Assembly (NCBI GenBank): GCA_023450085.1
Contig: JAEXHI010000025.1
Span: 310,001 to 374,000, forward strand
DNA: 64,000 nt
DNA from: Bacteroidota bacterium
GTDB lineage: Bacteria; Bacteroidota; Bacteroidia; Sphingobacteriales; Sphingobacteriaceae
Direction: 5' to 3'
Shown: positions 41,869-51,266 of the stretch, in pieces
Layout: each line of letters starts with the position of its first letter
How positions within the stretch are numbered: position 1 is the first letter of the stretch
Notes under the pieces: model-generated
Database searches by the model: none
What the model was told of the DNA's origin: nothing
The model's input: only the letters and a program-made list of their open reading frames with translations
Program-made: the position numbers and the translations under genes

Positions 41869-43632
41869 ATGAAAGAGTTCTTCAAGTACGTTTTTGCCAC
41901 GGTAGTTGGCATTGTCATTTCAGCAGTTATTTTAGGCATTTTAGGCTTCGTGATCATTGTAGGGATCATTTCTTCTCTTGATAGCGATACCAAAGCTGTC
42001 GTCAAAGCCAACTCCGTACTGTACCTTAACCTTGACCAAGCCATTACAGAACGTACCCCGAAAGAATCTTTCGGCAGTATGTTTGGCAGCGGCAACAAAA
42101 GCATTGGCTTTAATGATGTGATTAGAGCCCTTCAAAAAGCAAAAACAGATGATAACATTCAAGCGGTTTACATTAACGTAATGGCTCCAGATGCTGGCAT
42201 GGCTACCTTATTGGAAGTTAGAAACGCTATTCTTGATTTCAAAACCAGCAAGAAACCTGTCATTGCCTACAGTGAAATATATAGTCAAGGTGCTTACTAC
42301 TTGGCTTCGGCTGCAAGCAAGGTTTATCTTAACCCAGAAGGCGACTTGGAGTTTAAAGGTTTCAAGGCACAACTGTCTTTCTACAAAGGTGCCTTAGATA
42401 AATTGGGTGTTGAACCACAAATTATCCGTGTGGGCAATTACAAAAGTGCGGTAGAGCCTTTCATTAACACCAAAATGAGCGACTACAATCGTCAGCAAGT
42501 GAGTGTTTATATCAATGGACTATATCAAACATTTTTAACTGGGATTGCCGAAAGTCGTAAGTTAAACACAGACAGTTTATTCCAAATTGCCGATCAGTTT
42601 AAAATCCAAGCTCCTAATGATGCTTTGGCTTATAAAATGGTGGATGGTTTAAAATACAAGGATGAAGTTTTAGACGAATTGCGAAACATCACTGGAAAAG
42701 GCAAAAAAGACGATATTAATAGCATTACCATTAACGATTATATCAAAGACCTTCCTTCTCAAGGAGATATTGCTTCTAAAAACAAAGTAGCCGTAATTTA
42801 CGCCAATGGCGAAATTATTGGCGGCGAAGGTTCAGATGAACAAATTGGTTCTGAACGTATTTCACGTGCCATTAGAAAAGCGAGATTAGACGAAGGTGTG
42901 AAAGCCATTGTTTTACGTGTGAACTCTGGTGGTGGTAGCGCTTTAGCTTCTGACGTGATTTGGAGAGAAATTGAATTGAGCAAAAAAATCAAACCTGTAA
43001 TTGCTTCTTTTGGTGACGTAGCCGCTTCAGGTGGCTATTACATTGGTTGTGCGGCTGACAGCATCTTTGTACAACCTAATACCATCACTGGTTCAATTGG
43101 TGTTTTTGGAATGTTCTTTAATGCTCAAAAACTAATGAACGATAAATTGGGAATTACTTTCGATGGTGTAAAAACCGGCCAATATGCTGACATTATGAGT
43201 GCTAACAGGCCAATGACTCCAGCAGAAAGAATGATTTTACAAAAAGGCGTCAACAATATCTACGAAACCTTCATTACCAAAGTTGCCAACGGCAGAAAGA
43301 AAACCAAAGCACAGGTAGATAGCTTGGGCGGCGGCCGTGTATGGACAGGTAAAGATGCGGTAACGAATGGCTTGGCCGATCGCATTGGTAGTTTTGGCGA
43401 CGCCATTACTTCTGCAGCTAAAAAAGCGAAGCTAAAAGATTACAAAGTGGTAGAATACCCTGAAAAAATAGACCCTATCAAAGAATTTTTAGGATCAGCA
43501 AAGGATAATGTGAGTGCCTACTACGCTAAGAAAGAGTTTGGAGAGAACTATGTGCTTTACCAACAAATGAAAAAAGCGCTTAGCCAAACAGGCATACAAG
43601 CTAGATTAGACCACGAGATTATCATTAAGTAA
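41869..43632 (+). CDS. sppA: Signal peptide peptidase SppA, 67K type
   Basis: The 587-residue protein has one N-terminal membrane helix (about 7-33) and two ClpP-like halves. The first holds the catalytic Lys in VGNYKSAVEPF. The second holds the nucleophile region DVAASGGYYIGCAAD and TGSIGVFG. The Ser/Lys dyad is split between halves as in E. coli SppA (618 residues). It digests cleaved signal peptides and membrane fragments in the inner membrane. Single gene ahead of polX (72-base gap). Confidence 0.95.
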   Translation: MKEFFKYVFATVVGIVISAVILGILGFVIIVGIISSLDSDTKAVVKANSVLYLNLDQAITERTPKESFGSMFGSGNKSIGFNDVIRALQKAKTDDNIQAVYINVMAPDAGMATLLEVRNAILDFKTSKKPVIAYSEIYSQGAYYLASAASKVYLNPEGDLEFKGFKAQLSFYKGALDKLGVEPQIIRVGNYKSAVEPFINTKMSDYNRQQVSVYINGLYQTFLTGIAESRKLNTDSLFQIADQFKIQAPNDALAYKMVDGLKYKDEVLDELRNITGKGKKDDINSITINDYIKDLPSQGDIASKNKVAVIYANGEIIGGEGSDEQIGSERISRAIRKARLDEGVKAIVLRVNSGGGSALASDVIWREIELSKKIKPVIASFGDVAASGGYYIGCAADSIFVQPNTITGSIGVFGMFFNAQKLMNDKLGITFDGVKTGQYADIMSANRPMTPAERMILQKGVNNIYETFITKVANGRKKTKAQVDSLGGGRVWTGKDAVTNGLADRIGSFGDAITSAAKKAKLKDYKVVEYPEKIDPIKEFLGSAKDNVSAYYAKKEFGENYVLYQQMKKALSQTGIQARLDHEIIIK

Positions 43633-43704
43633 AGAGATTTAGTTAGCATTTGGCTTGTTTGGTAACCGCCAAATTAAGCCAAATGCAACACGCAATACTG
43701 TAAG

Positions 43705-45381
43705 ATGGAAAACAAACCCATAGCACGCACACTGAGGCTATTGTCGCAATTAATGGAACTTCATAATGAAAATCCATTCAAGGTAAAATCTGTAGCCAAT
43801 GCGGCATTTAAAGTAGACAAATTACCTTTTGCTATTGCTACCAAGCCCACTACCGAGATTGATAAAGTAGATGGAATTGGCAAAAGTATTGCCGCTAAAA
43901 TTATTGAGTTGCTAGAAACGGGAACCATTCAAGAGCTAGAAACCCTTATTAGCCAAACTCCGCCAGGCATTATTGAAATGCTGGCCATTAAAGGTATAGG
44001 TCCAAAAAAAATAGGTATTATCTGGCACGATCTACAGATAGAAAGTGTTGGAGAACTTTATTATGCCTGTAATGAAAACAGGTTAATAGAAGCCAAAGGT
44101 TTTGGACTAAAAACTCAGGAAGAAATCAAGAAAGTGCTAGAGTTTAGAATGGCCGCCAACGGCAAATTCTTGTATGCACAGGCTGAACCTATCATTAACG
44201 AATTACATGAAAAACTAGCCATTTGGCTACATCAGGCAGATATGCTTGCCCTACTAGGGATTGCTGGAGATTTCAGAAGAGCTTGTGAAATTATAGACGA
44301 AGCCGTGCTGATTATAGGTACTGAAAGTCCTGACCTTTTAATTTCGCAGCTATCTACCTTCCAGTTGGGTTTTGAAGAAACCAGTACCAACACATTTACA
44401 GCACAAACTGCTGATGGGTTGAACGTAAAGCTATTTGTAGTTCCTACAGCACAGTTTTACCTCGAATACTTTAAGCTTACCGGAAGCGAAGCCCACGTGA
44501 ACCAAGTATTGGCTTTAGCAGGTGACCATGTTTTCCATGCCGAAGAAGATATTTACGAAAAAGCAGGCCTTGATTTTGTTTTACCTGAATTACGTGAAGG
44601 ACTTGACGAAATAGAACTAGCGAAAAAACATCAGCTGCCTGTACTCATTACCGATAAAGATTTAAAAGGCAGTTTACACAATCACTCTGATTGGAGCGAC
44701 GGTGTACATACCTTAGAAGACATGGCGTTATACTGCCGTGATGTTTTGAAACTTGAATATTTGGGGATGTGCGACCACTCTAAATCGGCATTTTATGCCA
44801 ATGGTTTAAATGAGCAAAGAGTTTATGCACAGCACCAGCAAATTGACGAACTGAACAAAAAACTAGCCCCTTTTAAAATTTTTAAGGGTATAGAAAGTGA
44901 TATTTTATACGATGGTTCGCTTGATTACAGCGACGATATTTTAAAAACCTTTGATTTTGTGGTGGCCTCTGTACACAGTCAACTGAAAATGACGGAAGAG
45001 AAAGCTACAGAAAGGTTAATTACTGCCATAGAAAATCCTTACACCACCATTTTGGGGCATCCAACTGGCCGCTTATTGTTGAGCAGAAAAGGCTACGATG
45101 TTGATTTCAAAAAAGTGATTGATGCTTGTGCAGCCAATAACGTGGTGATAGAAATCAATGCTAATCCACTTCGTTTGGATTTAGACTGGCGCTGGCACCG
45201 CTATGCGTTGGAAAAAGGCGTATTGTTATCTGTTAACCCAGATGCCCACCGTAAAGAAGGCTTTTTGGACATGCGTTATGGCGTGTTAGTAGGCCGTAAA
45301 GGCGGTCTAACTGCCGAAAAATGCTTGAATGCTTTTTCATTACAGCAAATCAGCGATTTCTTTACCAGTAAGCGCTCATGA
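43705..45381 (+). CDS. polX: PolX-family protein (Pol-beta fold + PHP exonuclease) with degenerate polymerase palm
   Basis: The 558-residue protein has the PolX layout: 8-kDa-like HhH region (about 1-150, VDGIGKSIAAK and IKGIGPKKIG), Pol-beta fingers/palm (about 165-320) and a C-terminal PHP domain (about 335-558). The PHP metal set looks complete: LHNHSDWSDG, CDHSKSA, GIESDIL, VASVHSQ, LGHPTGR, EINANP, NPDAHR. The palm is odd. Canonical GSxRR..GDID reads GDFRRACEIIDEAV and the third Asp site reads NVKLFVV, so all three catalytic carboxylates appear replaced. It is probably a 3'-5' nuclease with a DNA-binding, non-polymerising palm. Its stop overlaps the next gene by 4 bases. Confidence 0.9.
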   Translation: MENKPIARTLRLLSQLMELHNENPFKVKSVANAAFKVDKLPFAIATKPTTEIDKVDGIGKSIAAKIIELLETGTIQELETLISQTPPGIIEMLAIKGIGPKKIGIIWHDLQIESVGELYYACNENRLIEAKGFGLKTQEEIKKVLEFRMAANGKFLYAQAEPIINELHEKLAIWLHQADMLALLGIAGDFRRACEIIDEAVLIIGTESPDLLISQLSTFQLGFEETSTNTFTAQTADGLNVKLFVVPTAQFYLEYFKLTGSEAHVNQVLALAGDHVFHAEEDIYEKAGLDFVLPELREGLDEIELAKKHQLPVLITDKDLKGSLHNHSDWSDGVHTLEDMALYCRDVLKLEYLGMCDHSKSAFYANGLNEQRVYAQHQQIDELNKKLAPFKIFKGIESDILYDGSLDYSDDILKTFDFVVASVHSQLKMTEEKATERLITAIENPYTTILGHPTGRLLLSRKGYDVDFKKVIDACAANNVVIEINANPLRLDLDWRWHRYALEKGVLLSVNPDAHRKEGFLDMRYGVLVGRKGGLTAEKCLNAFSLQQISDFFTSKRS

Positions 45382-46361
45382 ATAAAAAAAGTGTTTCGAT
45401 AGTCATCCCCAATTATAATGGCCGCCATTTGCTGGAAGAATTTCTTCCATTTACGGTACAAGCCATTAAAAATGCTGGCGTTGATTATGAAATCATAGTG
45501 GTAGATGATGCCTCGAAAGACGACTCCGTCGCTTTCTTGAACAGTCACTACCCTGAAATTATCTTGCTTAAAAATGAAATTAACAAAGGTTTTTCTGCTA
45601 CCTGTAACAAGGGCATCATGCAAGCTGCTAAAGAACTCATGTTGATTTTAAACTCAGATATTCAGCTGAGCCCAAATTACTTTGACAACCAATGGCAATG
45701 CTTTGAAGATGAAAATACCTTTGGGGTAATGGGCCGTATTATTGATACTGGTTCTAATACCCATGATGGACCAAGGCTACCGCAAAGATTTGGCTTTAAA
45801 TTTAAACAGAACAAAATCTACGGAACGGCAGATCAAAACCAACCTGCTCCCACTATTTTTCTGTCTGGCGCTAACGCCTTGGTCTGTTCTAAAAAGATCA
45901 AACAAATCCTCGGATTCGATGAAATTTTCTCTCCCTTCTATTTCGAAGATGTCGACCTAAGTTTACGAGCTTGGCGTTTAGGATGGAAATGTTATTATGC
46001 CTTTGCTTCAAGCTGTTATCACATCGGATCATCTACCATTAATGCCAATAACCTTAAAAAGAGCGTAAAAGCTACCTATTATCGCAACCGCTACATTTTA
46101 CATGGCATCCACTTAAACAAAACACAGTATACTTGGTTTAAGGTACAAACCTTTATCTTTGAGGTTTTACCCAAAATACTCATGGGACAATTTTGGGTTT
46201 GGAAAAGCTACAGTGCATTGAGCACTTACAAAGAAAAGATTGCCAGTTCCAAGTTAAGACTCAACAAACAGTCTGAAAACACTAGAACAAAGCTTTCTCT
46301 TTTTTCGCTCGGCGCAAAAATTAAAGCGATATTGAAAGATGGAAACTATCAGGTTTCCTAA
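45378..46361 (+). CDS. Glycosyltransferase family 2
   Basis: The 327-residue protein is a GT-A fold GT2 enzyme: SIVIPNYNGRHLLEEFL, IVVDDASKDDS, a DXD-like LNSDIQLSP and FFSPFYFEDVDLSLRAWRLGWK as the acceptor-side ED motif. The C-terminus may hold an amphipathic helix. It adds sugars to surface polysaccharide or lipid; donor unknown. Its ATG overlaps the polX stop by 4 bases, which couples it to polX in translation, and two more GT-like genes follow within 11 bases. Confidence 0.9.
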   Translation: MNKKSVSIVIPNYNGRHLLEEFLPFTVQAIKNAGVDYEIIVVDDASKDDSVAFLNSHYPEIILLKNEINKGFSATCNKGIMQAAKELMLILNSDIQLSPNYFDNQWQCFEDENTFGVMGRIIDTGSNTHDGPRLPQRFGFKFKQNKIYGTADQNQPAPTIFLSGANALVCSKKIKQILGFDEIFSPFYFEDVDLSLRAWRLGWKCYYAFASSCYHIGSSTINANNLKKSVKATYYRNRYILHGIHLNKTQYTWFKVQTFIFEVLPKILMGQFWVWKSYSALSTYKEKIASSKLRLNKQSENTRTKLSLFSLGAKIKAILKDGNYQVS

Positions 46362-46372
46362 AAATTTCTTGA

Positions 46373-47083
46373 ATGATTAGAGCAATTGTAATTACCCCCG
46401 TTAAAAACGCTATAGAAAATACGCTTCAAACTATTGCAGCCATTAAACAAAGTGACATAGCGCTGGAGTACATTGTATATAACGATTTTAGTAATGCCGA
46501 AACCAAGGAAGCACTTACCAAAAGTGCTGCCGAACTGGAGTTTGAATTGGTCAATCTGGAAGACATTACCGACACACCATCACCAAATTATAACTTGGTA
46601 TTGGAAGACGCTCAAAAACGTGCTATCGCTAAAAATATTCCTTTAATCGTAGTAGAATCTGACGTAGAAGTGAAACCAGATACTTTTAGCAAACTGCTTG
46701 ATTTTAACGAAAAGCAATCCGATTCGGGAATGGTTGGCGCCGTAACGGTTGACGAAAACGGAGAAATTAACTTCCCTTATCTTAAGTTTAAAGGCAGAAC
46801 AGAAGCTTTCACCTTAACCAACAGGAGCCTAAGTTTTTGCTGTACCTTAATGACCATACCTTTCCTCACCAGCTATAGTTTTAGCGAATTAGACCGCAGC
46901 AAAGATTGGTACGACACCATTATCTCCAAAAAATCAATTGCCTTAAATTTCAAAAACTATATTTTGTTTAATGCGCCTGTATATCATAAGGCACATGGCA
47001 GCCGCCCCTGGAAACAATTGAAATACACCAACCCTTGGAAATATTATTGGCAAAAATTCACCAAAGGAAGAGATAAAATCTAA
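46373..47083 (+). CDS. GT2-like glycosyltransferase, small
   Basis: The 236-residue protein opens AIVITPVKNAIENTLQTI, then IVYNDFSNAETKEAL and a DXD-like VVESDVEVKPDT, which fits a trimmed GT-A fold. It lacks the usual GT2 C-terminal ED-helix region (an ELDRSKDWYDTI stretch may stand in). It is 11 bases after the GT2 and shares its last base with the next gene's start, so it works in the same surface-glycan unit. Substrate unknown. Confidence 0.75.
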   Translation: MIRAIVITPVKNAIENTLQTIAAIKQSDIALEYIVYNDFSNAETKEALTKSAAELEFELVNLEDITDTPSPNYNLVLEDAQKRAIAKNIPLIVVESDVEVKPDTFSKLLDFNEKQSDSGMVGAVTVDENGEINFPYLKFKGRTEAFTLTNRSLSFCCTLMTIPFLTSYSFSELDRSKDWYDTIISKKSIALNFKNYILFNAPVYHKAHGSRPWKQLKYTNPWKYYWQKFTKGRDKI

Positions 47084-47847
47084 TGTTGCTTACGGATGTA
47101 AAAAGTATTGAATACCAACACCACGTACCTTTTGTGGTTTGGACTTTTTGGGCGGGAAATGCCATGGAAGGCAACCGTCTACTAAGTTTCGAAATTTTAC
47201 AACAGAACATTGGCGTACCTATTTTTTTGGTGAGTCCACAAAACTGGCATCTGCTGGAAATACCTGAACAGCCGTTTCATCCAGCATTCCCCTACCTTAG
47301 CGTCGTTCACCAATCAGATTACATCAGGATTTATTTGCTACACCATTATGGTGGCGCATGGCATGATATTAAAGCTACTGAAGTGAGTTTTGCTAGTTGC
47401 TGGAAACAATTCGAAAACCCAGACGTGTACATGATTGGCCGAAAAGAAAGTAAAAATGGTCCAGCAAGAGTACACGATCAAAATGGCAATTGGATGCCCG
47501 ATTTTTATGAAGATCTCATTTCGGTAACTGCATGGATTGGCAGAGGTGGTACACCACTTTCCCAAGAGCTGATGAATAATCTACATTTGTTATTGGATGA
47601 AAACTTGGAACGGTTAAAAAAATATCCAGCCAAACATCCTAGGGAAAGAGCATTGAAAGGCACTAACATTGTCAGCAGGAATGTAGAGCGAATAAAAAAT
47701 TTATTTACTGGCCGACAAAGCAATTACCCTCTTCCTTGGACAGTTTTTGGAAATCTTTTCCATCCCCTAAACCTAAAATACAAGGCACATATAAATACCG
47801 ATTTGCCAGTTAACAGCGTGAAAAATGCGGGGGTTTATCATCGATAA
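47083..47847 (+). CDS. Capsular polysaccharide synthesis/GT32-like glycosyltransferase
   Basis: The 254-residue protein begins with strands and VPFVVWTFWAGN, then has HQSDYIRIYLLHHYGGAWHD, the S/QSDxxRxxxLxxYGG(xx)xD block of the GT32/capsular-synthesis group. The D after GGAWH is the sole Asp of the DxD site, as in capsular synthesis proteins that read DAT or similar. It starts at the last base of the gene before it. It ends the plus-strand run polX-GT-GT-GT; a long exact palindrome follows. Confidence 0.75.
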   Translation: MLLTDVKSIEYQHHVPFVVWTFWAGNAMEGNRLLSFEILQQNIGVPIFLVSPQNWHLLEIPEQPFHPAFPYLSVVHQSDYIRIYLLHHYGGAWHDIKATEVSFASCWKQFENPDVYMIGRKESKNGPARVHDQNGNWMPDFYEDLISVTAWIGRGGTPLSQELMNNLHLLLDENLERLKKYPAKHPRERALKGTNIVSRNVERIKNLFTGRQSNYPLPWTVFGNLFHPLNLKYKAHINTDLPVNSVKNAGVYHR

Positions 47848-47868
47848 TCTAAAGCCTAATAGTTTACA

Positions 47869-47952
47869 CGTCATTGCGAGTTTACGAAGCAATCTCACAA
47901 CGATAAATACCTACAACTAGCTTTAGGATTGCTTCGTAAACTCGCAATGACG
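47869..47952. repeat. Exact 26-base-arm palindrome (GTCATTGCGAG type)
   Basis: CGTCATTGCGAGTTTACGAAGCAATC (47869-47894) is repeated exactly in inverted form at 47927-47952 around a 32-base loop. A half copy is at 57225-57243. It is a known type of dispersed bacterial palindrome, placed between two convergent genes where it can stop both transcripts. Confidence 0.85.
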
Positions 47953-48021
47953 CCATATTAATGTTCCGTCATACTGTTCCGAACATTCGGGATCAGCATC
48001 AGTTTTGAACGTTTAAGTTCA

Positions 48022-48807
48022 CTACTTCAGCAATCCAAAAAATCTCAACAACTTATTATATCTCTTTGACTGACGGCGTTGGAAACGCAGAGGCCCATCC
48101 AAATAACGATATACGAAATCACGATGGTGCGTATTGATATAGTCAATCAGCCGCTGCTTTTTTTGCTTATCCATCCCCTTTCTACGTGAATTTGGGCTAA
48201 TGCGATAATAAAATCCAGTGATAGGTAATTGAACTACCTTCCCCCCATTTTTGAGCATGGCAATCCAAAACACCCAGTCTTCGCTCACCCAGCGTAAATC
48301 TTCCGGATAACCACCACAGGCTTCCCAATCACTTTTCCGATAAAGCGCACTTACAAAAATCATATTGTCCTTAGCCAAACTTTCCAAGCTGAAAGGCTTT
48401 AAATTCCATTTCCCCGTTTTAGCACCAAACTTTTCGGCTTGACAATACACTACTTTAACTGTGGGGTCTTCTTCAAAAGTGCTGATGGCTTGGGCAATGT
48501 AATCAGCAGAAATAAGGTCGTCACCATCCAATGGTAAAATGAAAGTACCACTAGCCTTGCTAATGGCATGATTACGGGCTACCGAAGGGCCACTATTTGC
48601 TTGCTTGTAAAATTTGATGATAGGATATTGTATAGCCAGTTCTTCAACTACCTGTACACTTTCATCTGTGGAGCCATCGTCTACGATAATGATTTCGATG
48701 GGCAAATAAGTAGAGGCTAATACCGAATGAAGTGTTTCTTCAATCAATAACGCTTGATTGTAACAGGGAATAATTACACTAACGGTAAAATCGTCTTTTT
48801 GAGCCAT
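48022..48807 (-). CDS. Glycosyltransferase family 2
   Basis: The 261-residue protein has FTVSVIIPCYNQALLIEETL, EIIIVDDGSTDESV, a DXD-type LPLDGDDLISADY and WVSEDWVFWIAML as the catalytic-base ED region: full GT2 signatures. It has no membrane helix. A basic C-terminus (RRQSKRYNK) may bind the membrane. It is convergent with the plus-strand GT group across the palindrome, so both belong to a surface-glycan region. Confidence 0.9.
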   Translation of the reverse strand: MAQKDDFTVSVIIPCYNQALLIEETLHSVLASTYLPIEIIIVDDGSTDESVQVVEELAIQYPIIKFYKQANSGPSVARNHAISKASGTFILPLDGDDLISADYIAQAISTFEEDPTVKVVYCQAEKFGAKTGKWNLKPFSLESLAKDNMIFVSALYRKSDWEACGGYPEDLRWVSEDWVFWIAMLKNGGKVVQLPITGFYYRISPNSRRKGMDKQKKQRLIDYINTHHRDFVYRYLDGPLRFQRRQSKRYNKLLRFFGLLK

Positions 48808-48924
48808 CGAGGGCTAAAGATAAGGTTTACTTCATGGTTTGGAAAAAATCTGTACCACTAAGCCATGAAAACAAGATAAAGCCACAGATACACAGATTGA
48901 TTTTTGTGCAGATACATTTGTTTT

Positions 48925-48955
48925 TATCCTCCCCCTTACCCCCTCAAAGAGGGGA
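48925..48955. repeat. Partial CCCCTC/GAGGGG repeat
   Basis: CCTCCCCCTTACCCCCTCAAAGAGGGGAC resembles the half copy of the palindromes at 161-196 and 23616-23708. It lies in the 271-base gap upstream of sixA; the rest of the gap shows no gene. Confidence 0.35.
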
Positions 48956-49078
48956 CACAAAGCTATATATCCTTTTTTAGCGGGCATAGGCAGGAAATTT
49001 ATGTCGATAAAATTAAGCGCACCCATATTATTTACTAATTTGCGCAAACAAAAACACACCTTTGATACTTTAAACTTA

Positions 49079-49576
49079 ATGAAGCAACTTTTTATTGTTA
49101 GACATGCGAAGTCTGATTGGGGAGACGCTAACCTAAGGGACTTTGACAGGCCATTAAATCACCGTGGCCATAAAAACGCTCCTGAAATGGTCAATAGATT
49201 AGTGGAAAAATCCATTAAGCCTGATGCCATTGTGAGCAGCCCTGCACTTAGAGCACTAACTACTGCCAAATATTTTGCTGCAGGTTGGCAAATGTCCGCT
49301 GAACAATTAAATACCAATGCCAATATTTACGAAGCTGGTGTAAAGACCTTATTAAAGGTAATCAATGAATTTGATTCGGGGTTTGGCAAAATAGCTCTCT
49401 TTGGTCATAACCCAGGTTTAACCGACTTACTGAATTACCTTACAGGTGAATATATTAGCAATATGCCCACATGCAGTATAGCTATTGTTGAATTTCCTTT
49501 TGATGACTGGAAAATCATCAGTGGGGGTACAGGAAATTTAGTATTGTTTGATTACCCGAAAAGCGGGTTGGATTAA
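49079..49576 (+). CDS. sixA: Histidine phosphatase family protein, SixA type
   Basis: From the ATG at 49079-49081 (MKQLFIVRHAKSDWGD) the protein has 165 residues; a longer frame 26 codons upstream is unlikely to be coding. VRHAKS holds the catalytic RH, FDRPLNHRGHKNAP the second Arg, SSPALRALTTA the third, and ALFGHNPGLTD the acid-His. SixA dephosphorylates phospho-His on Hpt domains in E. coli; here the free Hpt protein at 40820-41197 is a possible but unproven target. It is a single gene, convergent with the radical-SAM operon. Confidence 0.88.
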   Translation: MKQLFIVRHAKSDWGDANLRDFDRPLNHRGHKNAPEMVNRLVEKSIKPDAIVSSPALRALTTAKYFAAGWQMSAEQLNTNANIYEAGVKTLLKVINEFDSGFGKIALFGHNPGLTDLLNYLTGEYISNMPTCSIAIVEFPFDDWKIISGGTGNLVLFDYPKSGLD

Positions 49577-49595
49577 TATCAGGAATTGAAATTGC

Positions 49596-50201
49596 CTAAA
49601 GATCTTTCACCAATTGCCTTATTTCTATAAATTTTTCCTTGGATAGCATCCCATTAACCTTTACTGTACCATCATCAGCAATCCTTAGTTCTACTTTATT
49701 TTGAATGGTATCCAGTTGATTTTCGAGATGCTTATAGCGATCTGTTTGAAAGTAAATCCGTTGATTTGACGAACCTACCCAAGGTCTGGAGAAGTCGGTG
49801 TTTTCTTTTTGGTAAGGTCCGTCTACAAAGATATCACATAGGTCTATGATAGCCTTTTTTGAAGGACAATTGCTCTCTAATAACTGTTCTTTAGTATAGC
49901 CACTGAAAAGCATCAAACTCAATCCACTATTTTTGACTATTTTCAACAAGGGCAAAAGCGCCTCTGCCTGTTCCATGGGTTCACCTCCCAAAACCGTAAG
50001 TCCTTCAATCCCTTCAATGGCTAAAATATCGCTGGCCAAGGCTTCAATACTCACTTCCTTCCCTTTTTTCCTATCCCAAGTGTGTGGCACCATACAATCA
50101 TGGCACCTAATGGAACAACCTTGCACCCACAAGCAAGCCCTTAAACCTGGTCCTTCTACCGCGGTAATTGGAATAAAATCATGGATGAATAAAGAGGCCA
50201 T
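49596..50201 (-). CDS. Radical SAM protein, NrdG-like (4Fe-4S single-cluster type)
   Basis: The 201-residue protein has VEGPGLRACLWVQGC, the CxxxCxxC cluster motif at C29/C33/C36 (CSIRCHDC), GGEP (about 75) for SAM binding and a small half-barrel, as in NrdG-type activases. Anaerobic ribonucleotide reductase (nrdD) is not next to it. Instead it is the last gene of a five-gene minus-strand operon with a Ycf46-type AAA+ ATPase, Ycf35, DUF2997 and an HhH membrane protein. A modifying role on one of these partners is likely, perhaps on the shared C-terminal tails. It starts 3 bases after the HhH gene. Confidence 0.85.
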   Translation of the reverse strand: MASLFIHDFIPITAVEGPGLRACLWVQGCSIRCHDCMVPHTWDRKKGKEVSIEALASDILAIEGIEGLTVLGGEPMEQAEALLPLLKIVKNSGLSLMLFSGYTKEQLLESNCPSKKAIIDLCDIFVDGPYQKENTDFSRPWVGSSNQRIYFQTDRYKHLENQLDTIQNKVELRIADDGTVKVNGMLSKEKFIEIRQLVKDL

Positions 50202-50204
50202 ATC

Positions 50205-51266
50205 TTAAAATTCTACAACCCTTCCTTTACCGCCTCTTCTCTCTTCAGGCATCGAAAAATCAAGTTGTGCAGCCAGGCCATTGTGTACTCTTTCAGAGAG
50301 GTTAATCCTGCGCCTAAAATCATCCATGTTTTTAAAGTAGCCATTATCCCTACGTTCGTTCACAATGTTCATCGCCTGAATGGCACCCACTCCTGCTAAT
50401 TCAGCTATCTTATCTTGACTTTCCATATTGATTTTGAAAGAGATTATTTTTGGAGTCTCTACCTTAGTTTCTTTTTCTGTAACATCACTTAATATCGTCG
50501 AGAACTGATCATTATCAACCAAATTAGCGTTGTCATTAAATGCAGAGTAGCGATTTGAAAACTGATCTGATGCACTTGTATCTACTTGATCATTTATAAA
50601 GATATTTCTATAGAAATAAACTGTTAGTAGAAAAGTAAGAAAGTAAGACAAGCCAAAAAACAAAACCAACAAACCATTTTCCCCCACTTCTGAGGTGTAA
50701 CTTCCGCGAGCAAATTCTTTAGTAAGAACTTCTAGTTTACGCTGATCTTTGATAGACAGATTTGCATTACCATATTTGTTTTCAGGAGTATTGATATTGT
50801 CGAGACCTTGCTGATATATTTCAAAAGAATTAACAATATACTCGTCTAATAACTTATTCTGAGCTTGAGATAAATTGCGAGTCGAAATCTTGCGAAATAG
50901 TCCCGCCAAATCTCCATCTATATTATTAGAATCAACCGTCACCTTCTCAAGGTGCTTGTTCATAACAACCTTAAATTCACCAAACTTAATCAAGTTAGTT
51001 TTGGTAAGCTCCATTTTAGAGAGTTCCTTATTGAGTTGATTTGAAAAAAGGTTGATATCCGCAAGTTGCTTTTCATTGGGGCCAGATCCCATAGCAATTA
51101 TCATGACCAGCTGCCCTACGCAAAGTAAAAAAACGACAGCTCCCAGCTTATATTTCTTTTTAATTAAACAGTAAACTAAACAAGCTATAGTATTTATAAA
51201 AAAAAAGAAGCCAATAAAAGCGCCCAAGAGCACACCCAATAATTTCTTTAACTTAACATTACCCAT
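50205..51266 (-). CDS. Membrane protein with C-terminal helix-hairpin-helix domain and RGG..EF tail
   Basis: The 353-residue protein has two N-terminal membrane helices (about 9-33 and 40-58), a helical loop (about 60-195) and a third membrane helix (about 198-222). An acidic Asn/Asp-rich linker is followed by a helix-hairpin-helix domain (about 275-335): KINMESQDKIAELAGVG, then NGYFKNMDDFRRRI, as in ComEA-type DNA-binding domains. The last residues are EERRGGKGRVVEF. The AAA+ ATPase of the operon ends SPRGGRSIEF, a matching tail. It overlaps the DUF2997 gene by 8 bases. It may bind DNA or a partner at the membrane; function unknown. Confidence 0.75.
   Translation of the reverse strand: MGNVKLKKLLGVLLGAFIGFFFFINTIACLVYCLIKKKYKLGAVVFLLCVGQLVMIIAMGSGPNEKQLADINLFSNQLNKELSKMELTKTNLIKFGEFKVVMNKHLEKVTVDSNNIDGDLAGLFRKISTRNLSQAQNKLLDEYIVNSFEIYQQGLDNINTPENKYGNANLSIKDQRKLEVLTKEFARGSYTSEVGENGLLVLFFGLSYFLTFLLTVYFYRNIFINDQVDTSASDQFSNRYSAFNDNANLVDNDQFSTILSDVTEKETKVETPKIISFKINMESQDKIAELAGVGAIQAMNIVNERRDNGYFKNMDDFRRRINLSERVHNGLAAQLDFSMPEERRGGKGRVVEF

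Noticed and set aside
49596..50201. Calling the radical SAM gene nrdG (anaerobic RNR activase)
   Set aside because: No nrdD nearby and the operon partners are Ycf46/Ycf35-type; only the fold and cluster motif are shared with NrdG.
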